Made by a program: the position numbers and the translations under genes. A DNA stretch of 64,000 nt from Hymenobacter tibetensis (lineage in GTDB: Bacteria; Bacteroidota; Bacteroidia; Cytophagales; Hymenobacteraceae): contig NZ_CP094669.1 in the NCBI RefSeq assembly GCF_022827545.1, positions 4,829,001 through 4,893,000 of the forward strand, in the 5' to 3' direction. Positions 57,228 through 64,000 of the stretch are shown here, piece after piece. Positions within the stretch are counted from its first letter, which is position 1; every line of letters begins with the position of its first letter. The notes beneath the pieces were generated by a model. That model was not told where the DNA came from. It saw nothing but the letters and a program-made list of their open reading frames with translations, and made no database searches.

Positions 57228-57246
57228 GCATTCAAATGCTACTCTC

Positions 57247-57483
57247 TTATGGCGCTTTCACTCGCCGGGCCATACGCCACCCTAGCCATAGCAACAGCAC
57301 CCCACCCAACAATAAGAGCAAGCTGAATACGAATTGGCGGTTGTACAACGCGGCCACACCCGCCTGCTGGTAGGCATAGTACGTCACATAGATGCGCAAA
57401 GCCAGCGCCACTAGCAACATAAAACCAGCCAGCATATTCAAACGGCCTACGAGACGGCGCGTAACGGGAGGAAGCGGAGCCAT
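57247..57483 (-). CDS. Small two-helix membrane protein
   Basis: A 78-residue protein with two hydrophobic segments (LNMLAGFMLLVALALRIYVTYY near 15-36 and FVFSLLLLLGGVLLLWLGW near 51-69) and a basic end (RMARRVKAP). I do not recognise a family. It lies upstream of the GNAT gene in the same direction, but the GNAT gene has its own promoter. Confidence 0.65.
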   Translation of the reverse strand: MAPLPPVTRRLVGRLNMLAGFMLLVALALRIYVTYYAYQQAGVAALYNRQFVFSLLLLLGGVLLLWLGWRMARRVKAP

Positions 57484-57604
57484 AGAAACAGAATTGGTGA
57501 GCGAAGCAGCCGGAATCAGGAACGCCGACAGGTTGAAACTAGTAAACCCGCCGCTGAATTCCCTGACTTGTTAATAAGAACTGCTTTCCTAGAGCTGGGT
57601 AGCG

Positions 57605-57634
57605 TTGTAAATTGACAAGTACCCCTTATTTTTG
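57605..57634 (+). promoter_or_regulatory. Promoter of tRNA-Gly (CCC)
   Basis: -33 TTG (57605-57607), exactly 19-base spacer, -7 TATTTTTG (57627-57634), 14 bases before the tRNA. Excellent consensus match. Confidence 0.8.
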
Positions 57635-57648
57635 TTTCACCAAGCCCC

Positions 57649-57721
57649 GCGAGAGTAGCTCAGTTGGTAGAGCATCAGCTTCCCAAGCTGAGGGTCGCGA
57701 GTTCGAGCCTCGTTTCTCGCT
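57649..57721 (+). tRNA. tRNA-Gly (CCC)
   Basis: Complete cloverleaf: acceptor GCGAGAG/TTCTCGC, anticodon stem TCAGC/GCTGA, loop TTCCCAA with anticodon CCC, T loop TTCGAGC. CCA is not encoded. It marks the border between the ordinary chromosome and the accessory stretch to its right. Confidence 0.96.
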
Positions 57722-57732
57722 CACTGTAAATC

Positions 57733-57765
57733 AGCCACTTAGACACACGTCTGGGTGGCTTTTTT
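57733..57765 (+). terminator. Terminator of tRNA-Gly (CCC)
   Basis: A 12-bp stem with two G-U pairs (AGCCACTTAGAC with GTCTGGGTGGCT), loop ACAC, then five more T. Confidence 0.88.
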
Positions 57766-57772
57766 GTTTCTG

Positions 57773-57792
57773 GTTTAAACGCTGGTTTAAAC
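57773..57792. repeat. Paired GTTTAAAC motifs
   Basis: The 8-bp palindrome GTTTAAAC occurs at 57773-57780 and 57785-57792, each preceded by CTG, upstream of the 57874 gene. A third copy lies in the palindrome at 59055-59076. They may be protein-binding sites of the element. Confidence 0.5.
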
Positions 57793-57873
57793 ATTTGATT
57801 TGTCAGCACACTGATTTGCCAGCGCGAAATAATTTCTCTTTAGCAAGAGAGCCTGCCTAATTATTTAGTACCG

Positions 57874-59055
57874 ATGTCCGCAGCCACTGTTCAGGACCTA
57901 CTGGCCCATCTGACCTCTCCTACCGTTATGCGTCCCGATGCAACGGTGAAACAAGTCCCTTTAGTATACCCCTCAGGTTGCCCTCCTACCGATGAACAGT
58001 TGCGGGCATTGAAAGAGCAACTCTCAGCAGATGTTTGGCTATACCTACTTCGTGCCGAGGAAGTAGGGCTGCCGCTAGACCAGCCGCTAGTGCGTCGGGA
58101 GTTACAAGCCCACTTGGCAAGAGTGCTGGACTTAGTAGGGCAGGACTTGCGGAACGAGCCGCTTAACTCCCCGCAGGTGCTGCTGCGTTGCCAATGGGTG
58201 CAGCATCAGTTGCTGCATGCCCCAACTCAACAGCTGCCACCCGTGTACTATGAGCGAGCTGTTCGCAGCTTGGTTGCCGAGGCGCAGCTTCAGCAGGCAC
58301 AGGACCAAGCTTGGAACGCACTGAGTCCGGAACAGCAAGCAGCCTATGCACAGGAACTCGCCCAGCGCCTGAGTACAACTCGTCCTTCGGTAACTATTCC
58401 TTCTCATCCTATTCCCCTTGCGCCGCGTACCAGCTTTTCGGGAGGGCTACAGCACCCAGGGTTTGGGGAGTGGCTAGTGCAGGAACTTGCCCAACGCCCT
58501 CTACCGGAGATTGAGCCCTACTTAATCCTCACCTGGGTCTTGGCAAGACCAGAAGCACCGCGCCGCGCCGGAGAAGCTCGCCGTGTCTTTGCGCCGGATG
58601 ATATTCCCTACCTACTGGATTTGCTGGATAGTGACTGGAGCTTCCTCACGACAGGTGGCCGACCGCAGCTTGCTCGAGCCCGTGATTGGTTTGCCCGGCA
58701 CCAATCTGCCTCACCAGCCAACACTAAAGCTACACTCAGCAAGCAGGCACAGTTGATAACAGATCAGCCGAAATCGCCCCTATCCTTGCGGCAGTTAGCT
58801 TTGTGTGCTATTTATGAAGGGAGTTCCTTGCCTTTACAGAAGGCAAACGATGTAGCCCGAGAGTGGGGATACGAGAGTGGTGGGCGGCTGTACCAGCTAT
58901 ATCGAGGATTACTTCGCCCCTCGGACCGCCTTGGTCGTGAGAGCCGTCAACTCACTAGTCTTATTAAGGATATTGAAGCCGTACTTTCCCATCTCACGGA
59001 CTCAGCACGTAAGCGTGCTGAAGATGAGCTAGTTGAGTTAAATCAAAAAAAATAG
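57874..59055 (+). CDS. Unknown protein of the accessory element
   Basis: I cannot name this 393-residue protein. It is soluble, rich in Leu, Gln, Pro and Arg, with no signal or membrane span. The N-terminal half is mostly helical with many Gln/Ala/Leu stretches. The last 90 residues (from LSLRQLALCAIYEGSSLPLQ through ANDVAREWGYESGGRLYQLY to RKRAEDELVELNQKK) resemble C-terminal segments of uncharacterised proteins on Bacteroidota elements (memory of pattern, not a search). It is first of three element genes and ends inside a 22-bp palindrome. Confidence 0.75.
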   Translation: MSAATVQDLLAHLTSPTVMRPDATVKQVPLVYPSGCPPTDEQLRALKEQLSADVWLYLLRAEEVGLPLDQPLVRRELQAHLARVLDLVGQDLRNEPLNSPQVLLRCQWVQHQLLHAPTQQLPPVYYERAVRSLVAEAQLQQAQDQAWNALSPEQQAAYAQELAQRLSTTRPSVTIPSHPIPLAPRTSFSGGLQHPGFGEWLVQELAQRPLPEIEPYLILTWVLARPEAPRRAGEARRVFAPDDIPYLLDLLDSDWSFLTTGGRPQLARARDWFARHQSASPANTKATLSKQAQLITDQPKSPLSLRQLALCAIYEGSSLPLQKANDVAREWGYESGGRLYQLYRGLLRPSDRLGRESRQLTSLIKDIEAVLSHLTDSARKRAEDELVELNQKK

Positions 59056-59076
59056 AAACTAGTTTAAACTAGTTTC
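59055..59076. repeat. 22-bp perfect palindrome after the 57874 gene
   Basis: GAAACTAGTTT and its exact complement, centred on GTTTAAAC, begin at the last base of the stop codon and lie 50 bases before the HTH gene start. A candidate operator or origin site. Confidence 0.7.
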
Positions 59077-59125
59077 ATGGGGTCAAGTAAGGCGAAAATT
59101 GCGGCGTCATCTCTTTCCCACGCCC

Positions 59126-59407
59126 ATGCATAACCCTTTCGACATTTTAGAAACCCGCCTCCGGCAGGTAGAAATTCTATTACTGGAACTGGTTCAGCAG
59201 CAGCGAGCCCAAGCCGCTCCTGCCCCAGAGCTTGGTGGCTTAGATCTAGCTCAGCAGATTACCGGCCTGAGTAAGGCCCGACTGTACGCGTTGGTGAGTA
59301 CGCGCAGTATTCCGCACGCCAAACGCGGCAACAAACTATTCTTCAATCGAGCGGAGTTGCTGCTGTGGGTCGCCGCCGGCCGCCGGGCAACACAGTCGGG
59401 CCATTAG
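59126..59407 (+). CDS. Excisionase-type helix-turn-helix protein
   Basis: A 93-residue protein starting MHNPFDILETRLRQVEILLLELVQQQ. After a coiled N-terminal helix the MerR/excisionase HTH is clear: LDLAQQITGLSKARLYALVSTRSIPHAKRGNKLFFNRAELLLWV near residues 40-83. Such HTH_17 proteins control excision or transcription in mobile elements. The TTG at 59099 is less likely as a start. It precedes the Rep-like gene by 174 bases. Confidence 0.85.
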   Translation: MHNPFDILETRLRQVEILLLELVQQQRAQAAPAPELGGLDLAQQITGLSKARLYALVSTRSIPHAKRGNKLFFNRAELLLWVAAGRRATQSGH

Positions 59408-59422
59408 GTCCTGACTGTGTTG

Positions 59423-59438
59423 CCCATACATGGGCATT
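59423..59438 (+). repeat. Short inverted repeat between the HTH and Rep-like genes
   Basis: TGCCCAT and ATGGGCA flank 2 bases, 16 bases after the HTH stop. It could be a weak hairpin or an operator. The rest of the 174-base spacer shows nothing clear. Confidence 0.35.
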
Positions 59439-59581
59439 TCTGCTATGCCATAAACACCTACACCACCCAGCAGTCCACCCGTTGATTACCCCTGCCGAAG
59501 CATTTTGGCTCCTATCCTTTCTGCTTGCCCCACGACGACCGATTACCCTAGACTCTAACCTAGGACTCGGTTAGCTCCCCT

Positions 59582-61012
59582 ATGTACGACTGTCTGCACC
59601 TGCGCTTTACCCTCAGACCGAAGGAGCCCGGCTATGGCGCTTTCCAGGCCTCTTTGGCACTTCGGCTGGGCACGCGTACCCGGCAGGAGCCTACGCGCTG
59701 GCAGTTACGTTACCGTGGCCTGCGCTTGGACTATTGGCCGCAAACCGGTCGGGGCCGAATTCGCGGCTCACTACATACCTTTTTTCACGGCCACAATAGC
59801 GGCTCCTTTCTGGCAGCGGAAGTATCAGTTGCCAGCCAACAACTGGCCAATGCCTTTGGGTTGCCCGCTCATGTCCTAGAGGTAGAACGCCTGGAGGTTG
59901 GGGTGAATCTACCATTACCAACCGCTCCGACTCGTTTCCTGGACTCGCTGCTGGTCCATAAAGGCAGCCGCTTCTACCCCCAGGAGCCACCGGTTGGCAC
60001 AAGCCGCCCGCTCCTGTTTGTCGCCACCCACCTCGACTACCGGGTGAAGGCCTATGACAAGGGCAAATACAACCGGGTGCAGGGTACTACTATCCGGCAT
60101 ACGCCACCCCACCTGTTGCGGTTTGAGGTAGCTTATACCCGGGCCCGCCCGCTGCAGCGGTTACTACAGTGCACCACACTAACGTTAGAGACAATAGCCC
60201 TGCCTGCCGCTGTACAACAGTTGGCGCAGGCGTTGCGGCAGCACTGGTACGATGTCGAACATCAGTTTGAGCCAGATTTCAGTGGCCTGGATTTTCAGGA
60301 TATGCTGCTGCTACATGCCGCCACGGCGCCTACCCTTTGGCAGGCCGCCCGCCAGATCGTACCCGCCCGTACCCTCAGCCGGCACCGCGCTAAAAGTCGG
60401 CAATTGCGGCAGTTGGCCGAGCACTCAAGCCCACTGGCCACCTACCATCAGCGTTTTGAACAGCAGATGGCCTGCTTACTAGCCGGAGCGAACGAAACGG
60501 AGGCGCTAACAGAAACTACCTCCCGTGATTTAAGAGAGCAGGAGCTAATTCTACCAGCTAATCAGCAGTGGCCGATGTTCCACCCATGTAATCAAGTGGA
60601 ACCTCCCCCTGCAACCTTGGTGGACGCCTCCCACATAAGTTGCCCTTTCCAGCCTGCACCCTATGTTGACTACCATGGACTGGTACACGCCACTTCATAC
60701 TTCGGCCAACTAGTCGACATGCCGATTTTCTCAAGGGCCACCCTGCTCAGCCGTGTTCTTGTGGAGAATACTGCCACCCATCCAACTCCCTATCATCACC
60801 CCTGCACACCCTATTTATCTAGCATATTTCGACCGGCCTACGCATTAGCAAAAATTGAATTAAAAAAAGCATCACACTTCATTTGCCCACCGCATCAACT
60901 CATTGATGCAAGCACCATTACATCATTTTATTATCCCTATATCTTATTGACTTACAATACACTACATCACAATGTTGCTATTAAGCGAATACGTCCACCA
61001 CCAAGCTACTGA
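59582..61012 (+). CDS. Probable replication initiation protein of a small element
   Basis: A 476-residue protein. The first 300 residues follow a pattern I associate with Rep-like proteins of small Bacteroidota elements and filamentous-phage-like elements: RIRGSLHTFFHGHNSGSF near 57-74, LEVERLEVGVNLPLP near 98-112, LDSLLVHKGSRFY, YRVKAYDKGKYNR near 153-165 with a candidate catalytic tyrosine, and HLLRFEVAYTRA. The last 150 or so residues look unrelated, turn AT-rich from about 60780 and contain LVDASHIS and LIDASTIT. The assignment is pattern memory; no search was possible. Confidence 0.6.
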   Translation: MYDCLHLRFTLRPKEPGYGAFQASLALRLGTRTRQEPTRWQLRYRGLRLDYWPQTGRGRIRGSLHTFFHGHNSGSFLAAEVSVASQQLANAFGLPAHVLEVERLEVGVNLPLPTAPTRFLDSLLVHKGSRFYPQEPPVGTSRPLLFVATHLDYRVKAYDKGKYNRVQGTTIRHTPPHLLRFEVAYTRARPLQRLLQCTTLTLETIALPAAVQQLAQALRQHWYDVEHQFEPDFSGLDFQDMLLLHAATAPTLWQAARQIVPARTLSRHRAKSRQLRQLAEHSSPLATYHQRFEQQMACLLAGANETEALTETTSRDLREQELILPANQQWPMFHPCNQVEPPPATLVDASHISCPFQPAPYVDYHGLVHATSYFGQLVDMPIFSRATLLSRVLVENTATHPTPYHHPCTPYLSSIFRPAYALAKIELKKASHFICPPHQLIDASTITSFYYPYILLTYNTLHHNVAIKRIRPPPSY

Positions 61013-61330
61013 AATACGTGTTTTTTTCGGTTGCGACTTCGCTATGCGTACCACCGGCAAAGCAGTTTTTAGCGTGTTTTGAATGCTAGTTAGCAAGTAC
61101 GTATTCGCTATTGTACACGCTAGTAAAATCAACCCTCTAATAGCCCACTTTACCACCGACAAAAAATATAACTTAATTAATAGAATCAAACTCGACTACT
61201 ATGTTACTCAACGCTCAATGCTAGCACCTATCCTGCGTAGGCAAAAGAATATGCAACAATCCGAAGAATCGAAGCCCTTCTTTATCGATGCACCATTTCA
61301 CTTAAACTCTTAGCGGTTTACCTTCGCTTT
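61013..61330. other. AT-rich spacer after the Rep-like gene
   Basis: 318 bases without a supported gene. An 11-bp inverted repeat links AGCGAATACGT at 60984-60994 (inside the Rep-like gene end) to its complement at 61099-61109. A 76-codon ORF (61083-61313) has no recognisable content. TACCTTCG near 61319, one base off TAnnTTTG, precedes the YhcG gene. Confidence 0.5.
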
Positions 61331-62348
61331 ATGCCCACTGTATCGCTGCCCGCTGATTACACTAAATTTTTAGCTGAACTGAAAACCCACATCGGTGACG
61401 CCCAAGTACGGGCGGCACTGGCAGTAAATTCTGAGCTGGTGCAGTTGTACTGGCGCATTGGCCACCAGATTTTACAGCACCAACGCCAGCAAGGGTGGGG
61501 CGCCAAGGTCATTGAGCAGCTGCCTCAGGATTTACGCCACGAGTTTCCGGAAGCTTCGGGCTTCTCGTCTCGTAACCTCAAGTACATGCGAGCCTTTGCT
61601 CAGGCATGGCCAGATGCGTTAATTGTGCAACAGCTTGTTGCACAAATTCCGTGGGGCTACAATGTGGGGCTGCTGGATAAAGTAGCCGATCCCGCGGAGC
61701 GGGCATGGTACGTACACCAAACTATCGAGCAGGGCTGGAGCCGTAACGTGCTGGCCGCTCAAGAGGAAAGCGGCCTCTACCACCGGCAGGGCCGGGCGGT
61801 GAGCAACTTCGACCGCACTCTGCCTATGCCGCAGTCAGAGTTGACGCAGCAGCTCCTGAAAAACCCCTGTTCGACTTTCTCTCCTTGGGCGCCGAGGCCC
61901 AGGAGCGAGACTTAGAACGCGGCTTGCTGGAGCATGTGCGCGCCTTTCTGCTGGAACTGGGCAAGGGATTTGCGCTGGTAGGCAGCCAGTATCACCTGAA
62001 AGTAGGTGCCCAAGACTACTACCTGGATCTTGTATTCTACCATCTCCAACTGCGCTGCTTTGTTATTATCGACTTGAAAATAGGTGAATTCAAGCCCGAG
62101 GACAGCGGCAAGATGATCTTCTATCTGGCCGCGGCCGATGAGTTGCTACGCCACGCCACCCCACTGACCACCCAAGTATCGGGCTGGTGCTGTGCAAAAG
62201 TCAAAACCGGGTGGTGGCCGAATATGCACTACGTGGCCTCAGCCAACCTATTGGAGTAGCCGAATGGCAACTTACCCGGGCCCTGGCTATCGAGTTGCGA
62301 CGCAGTTTGCCCACCACGGAAGAGTTGGATGCTGCCCTTACCAATTAG
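61331..62348 (+). pseudogene. YhcG/DUF1016 family PDDEXK nuclease, broken by two frameshifts
   Basis: All parts of a YhcG-type protein are present but in three frames. Frame one (61331 to about 61867) holds the DUF1016 N-terminal domain (VNSELVQLYWRIGHQIL, QIPWGYNVGLLDKV). A lost C in a C4 run at 61864-61867 shifts to DFLSLGAEAQERDLERGL and the nuclease core LDLVFYHLQLRCFVIIDLK. A second lost C near 62158-62163 shifts to PSIGLVLCKSQNRVVAEYAL, ending AALTN at 62348. With both bases restored the protein would be about 340 residues, the family length. Confidence 0.85.
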
Positions 62349-63092
62349 AGGGTGTACACAAAATCAGGCGGGCTGTAGTCGTCGGCACATGAGGTGGATT
62401 ACGGCCACGAAAATCCAGGCACAACTATTTTGAGGTATAGGCTCCAAATAGCGAGTGCCAAGGCGGCGGTAGCGGCTTAGCCAAGCAAAGGCGCGCTCGA
62501 CCTCCCAGCGACGAGGCAGCGCGGCAAAGGGCTTCTGGCCCGCAGGCTTGGCCACCATTTGCAGTCGGCAGCCGAACGGTGCAGCCCTTGCAGCGGGCGG
62601 CCCGCTATAGCCCCCGTCGGCCCACACCACGCCCAGGCCGGGCTGGCGCCGCTCCGGCCAACCCCGGACCATACGCCGGGCCGGTCCTGTTCGCTAGCCG
62701 GCTGCACCTGCAAGACCAACAATAGGTCCAGCGTGTCGACGAGCAGGTAACGCTTGCGCTCGGTTATGACTTTGCCAGCATCGTAACCCCAGTTACCCCT
62801 TTTTTTACCCACTGTGCGCACGGCTTGGCTGTCAACGAAAGCTGTGGAATAGGTAGTTTTATTGGCTTGGCGACGTACCAGCGGCCGTCAGGCCTCGTGC
62901 ACCTACTTCATGGTACCGTTGTCACGCCAGCGACGGAAGCTGGTTCACATCACGTTCAACTGCGGCAGGTCGTAGGGCAAGTTACACTAAGAGCACCCAA
63001 TGCGGACCTGACAGGAAATGACGTTTCACACAGCTTGGAACGGCCGGCGACGCGGGCAGCACGGCCAGCACCTGCCCCTACAGTACACCGCT
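62349..63092 (-). mobile_element. Decayed IS5-family insertion sequence
   Basis: The left end GAGGGTGTACACAAAATC begins at the stop codon of the YhcG gene; GTACACCGC near 63084-63092 may be the degraded right end. The roughly 740 bases between hold a ruined minus-strand transposase. The element lies directly against the broken YhcG gene. Confidence 0.6.
62364..63060 (-). pseudogene. IS5-family transposase remnant
   Basis: Minus-strand remnants of a DDE transposase: NLPYDLP, FRRWRDNGTMK, FVDSQAVRTVGKKRGNWGYDAGK, ERKRYLLVDTLDLLL, VVWADGGYSG and LPRRWEVERAFAWLSRYRRLGTRY, in the family order. In the first frame there are stops at 62989-62987, 62947-62945, 62905-62903 and 62890-62888. Near 62675 a -1 shift is needed to reach the last part, which ends at 62364. 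It is clearly inactive. Confidence 0.85.
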
Positions 63093-63118
63093 TAAATCAG
63101 TGCTATAATTCGCCCGCT

Positions 63119-63137
63119 GCATAATCAGCAATTATGC
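63119..63137. repeat. Short hairpin right of the IS remnant
   Basis: GCATAAT and ATTATGC flank CAGCA. The surrounding 63093-63288 stretch is AT-rich and shows no gene. Confidence 0.4.
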
Positions 63138-63288
63138 TCATCAACCGACTTTAACATACCTCCAACGTGTTTGGGGATGTAAATAAAACCGAGTCAGTAA
63201 GATCATGCCTGGGATTGCAAGCTGTGATCATACTTTGCTTATCGAAGCATGATGGCCTAAATGTCTTTTTAGCATATTTTAACACGAA

Positions 63289-63340
63289 TAAAGCAAGGAA
63301 GGCTCGAATGGAGATCTCCATTCGAGCCTTCCTTGCTTTA
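63289..63340. repeat. 52-bp perfect palindrome
   Basis: The 26 bases from 63289 (TAAAGCAAGGAAGGCTCGAA and six more) are followed at once by their exact complement to 63340, with no loop. The centre is GAGATCTC. It overlaps the stop codon of the last gene, which ends at 63338. It may serve as terminator for that gene, but the following minus-strand sequence is only moderately T-rich. Confidence 0.85.
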
Positions 63341-64000
63341 AGCAATACCTATTGACCAGTTTCCTGTTCTGAAGTACTCTTCTTTATCATCGTCTTTCAC
63401 CCTTTTGTTAATAATATTAATCATAAAGCTGTACGCTTGCTTAGGTATCACTTGATTTAGCAGTGTTTCCTTTGATAGATCGAAAGTATATAGTCCAGCT
63501 ATGGTAGTTAAGAAAAGGTTACTATCAACACCAACCTTCCCACGAAGATTTTTCAGCTCCTCTTGATTAATATATATTTTATAAATCCATTTCCCATTCT
63601 TGTGAAATACATCAAATCCTGTTTCATTATTTATTTTTCCCTTAACTTCATATGAGAATAATGGCAAGCAATTCATAATACATTCTGCCAACTCCTTGAA
63701 AGAACTTATATAGCCATATTCTTGATAGGAATAATCTATAATATTGTTAATACAAGCATCAAATTGACTGTAAATATTGCCTCCTTTGTTAAAATAATAT
63801 GGCCTTAATACTTCTCTTAATATATTTTTTCTCTGCACTTCTTCCTGTGTTAGCTCCCTTTTCAGATTTAGCGCGTTCAATTCTTTGTGTAATTCACTGT
63901 ATTGCTCTATATTATAGTTTAGAGTGTAACTAGAGTTGTTTCTTCTTAGTTCGCTTATCTCGGATAGAATATCTATAAATACTTCAGTTGATTGTCTTAA
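63338..64000 (-). CDS. AT-rich gene of unknown function, 5' end beyond the window
   Basis: An open frame runs from 64000 to 63338 without a stop and without an in-frame ATG; a TTG at 63880 is the only alternative start seen, and the 40 codons upstream (RQSTEVFIDILSEISELRRN and on) look coding. So at least 220 residues of a longer protein. It is rich in Asn, Ile, Lys and Tyr (YYFNKGGNIYSQFDACINNI, KINNETGFDVFHKNGKWIY), much more AT-rich than the core genes, a sign of transfer. I do not recognise a family. Confidence 0.65.
   Translation of the reverse strand, partial: LRQSTEVFIDILSEISELRRNNSSYTLNYNIEQYSELHKELNALNLKRELTQEEVQRKNILREVLRPYYFNKGGNIYSQFDACINNIIDYSYQEYGYISSFKELAECIMNCLPLFSYEVKGKINNETGFDVFHKNGKWIYKIYINQEELKNLRGKVGVDSNLFLTTIAGLYTFDLSKETLLNQVIPKQAYSFMINIINKRVKDDDKEEYFRTGNWSIGIA

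Larger units (their letters stand above)
57766..61330. mobile_element. Putative small mobile element next to tRNA-Gly
   Basis: Three same-direction genes (unknown 393-residue protein, excisionase-type HTH protein, Rep-like protein) lie directly after a tRNA gene and are followed by AT-rich, gene-poor sequence. This is the make-up of small integrated plasmid- or phage-like elements of Bacteroidota. No integrase is seen and no convincing att repeat was found, so the ends are guesses. Confidence 0.4.

Noticed and set aside
61083..61313. 76-codon ORF after the Rep-like gene
   Set aside because: AT-rich spacer with no recognisable content and no clear promoter. It cannot be ruled out, but it is not supported.
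57701..63330. TTCGAGCCT shared by the tRNA-Gly T arm and the 52-bp palindrome as att repeats
   Set aside because: Only 9 bases; such a match in 6 kb is not rare by chance, and no integrase is present.

Overview
The window is a chromosomal segment of a Bacteroidota bacterium, most like Hymenobacter and relatives (Cytophagales). That placement is inference. It rests on the translation-machinery gene order, on repeated -33 TTG / -7 TAnnTTTG promoters (the Bacteroidota primary-sigma type) at operon starts, on the near absence of Shine-Dalgarno sequences before obvious starts, and on several lipoprotein and cell-surface families typical of the phylum.

Region 1 (1-30750, almost all minus strand) is one very long translation/transcription block. 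Read in the direction of transcription it runs tRNA-Tyr, tRNA-Gly, tRNA-Thr, tuf, tRNA-Trp, secE, nusG, rplKAJL, rpoB, rpoC, a DUF3467 gene; then rpsL, rpsG, fusA, rpsJ; then rplC to rpsN; then rpsH to rpsM with secY, map, infA and rpmJ. Hairpins and fresh -7 boxes show that it is probably read as several units: breaks lie after the DUF3467 gene, between rpsJ and rplC, and between rpsN and rpsH. S3 and S5 carry unusual Gly/Arg/Asn-rich extensions.

Region 2 (30870-47830) holds ordinary housekeeping and envelope genes: an M1 aminopeptidase, a biotin-carrier protein, pyrH-frr, gmk-nadD, an ECF sigma factor with a zinc-type anti-sigma factor, a small LPS/glycan cluster (GT2, GT9, O-antigen ligase-like), an SDR oxidoreductase, a frame-broken membrane gene, ahcY, a DUF4397 lipoprotein, a THUMP-like methyltransferase and a 3-methyladenine DNA glycosylase.

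Region 3 (47979-57500) begins with a cobalamin riboswitch in front of a BtuB-like TonB-dependent receptor and a beta-propeller lipoprotein that resembles BtuG of Bacteroides, so it reads as a vitamin B12 capture and uptake operon. Nearby are an HMA-AraC fusion regulator, a large radical SAM protein with an N-terminal B12-binding-type region, a hydrolase-like lipoprotein that seems to lack its nucleophile, and a GNAT acetyltransferase.

Region 4 (57600-64000) starts at a tRNA-Gly(CCC) with its own promoter and terminator and then turns accessory: an unrecognised 393-residue protein, an excisionase-type HTH protein, a probable replication initiator of the kind found on small Bacteroidota elements, a YhcG/DUF1016 nuclease gene broken by two single-base frameshifts, a decayed IS5-family element, a 52-bp perfect palindrome, and an AT-rich gene that runs off the right edge. 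No integrase is visible. This is the most likely place for something undescribed, but nothing here is proven to be a working system.
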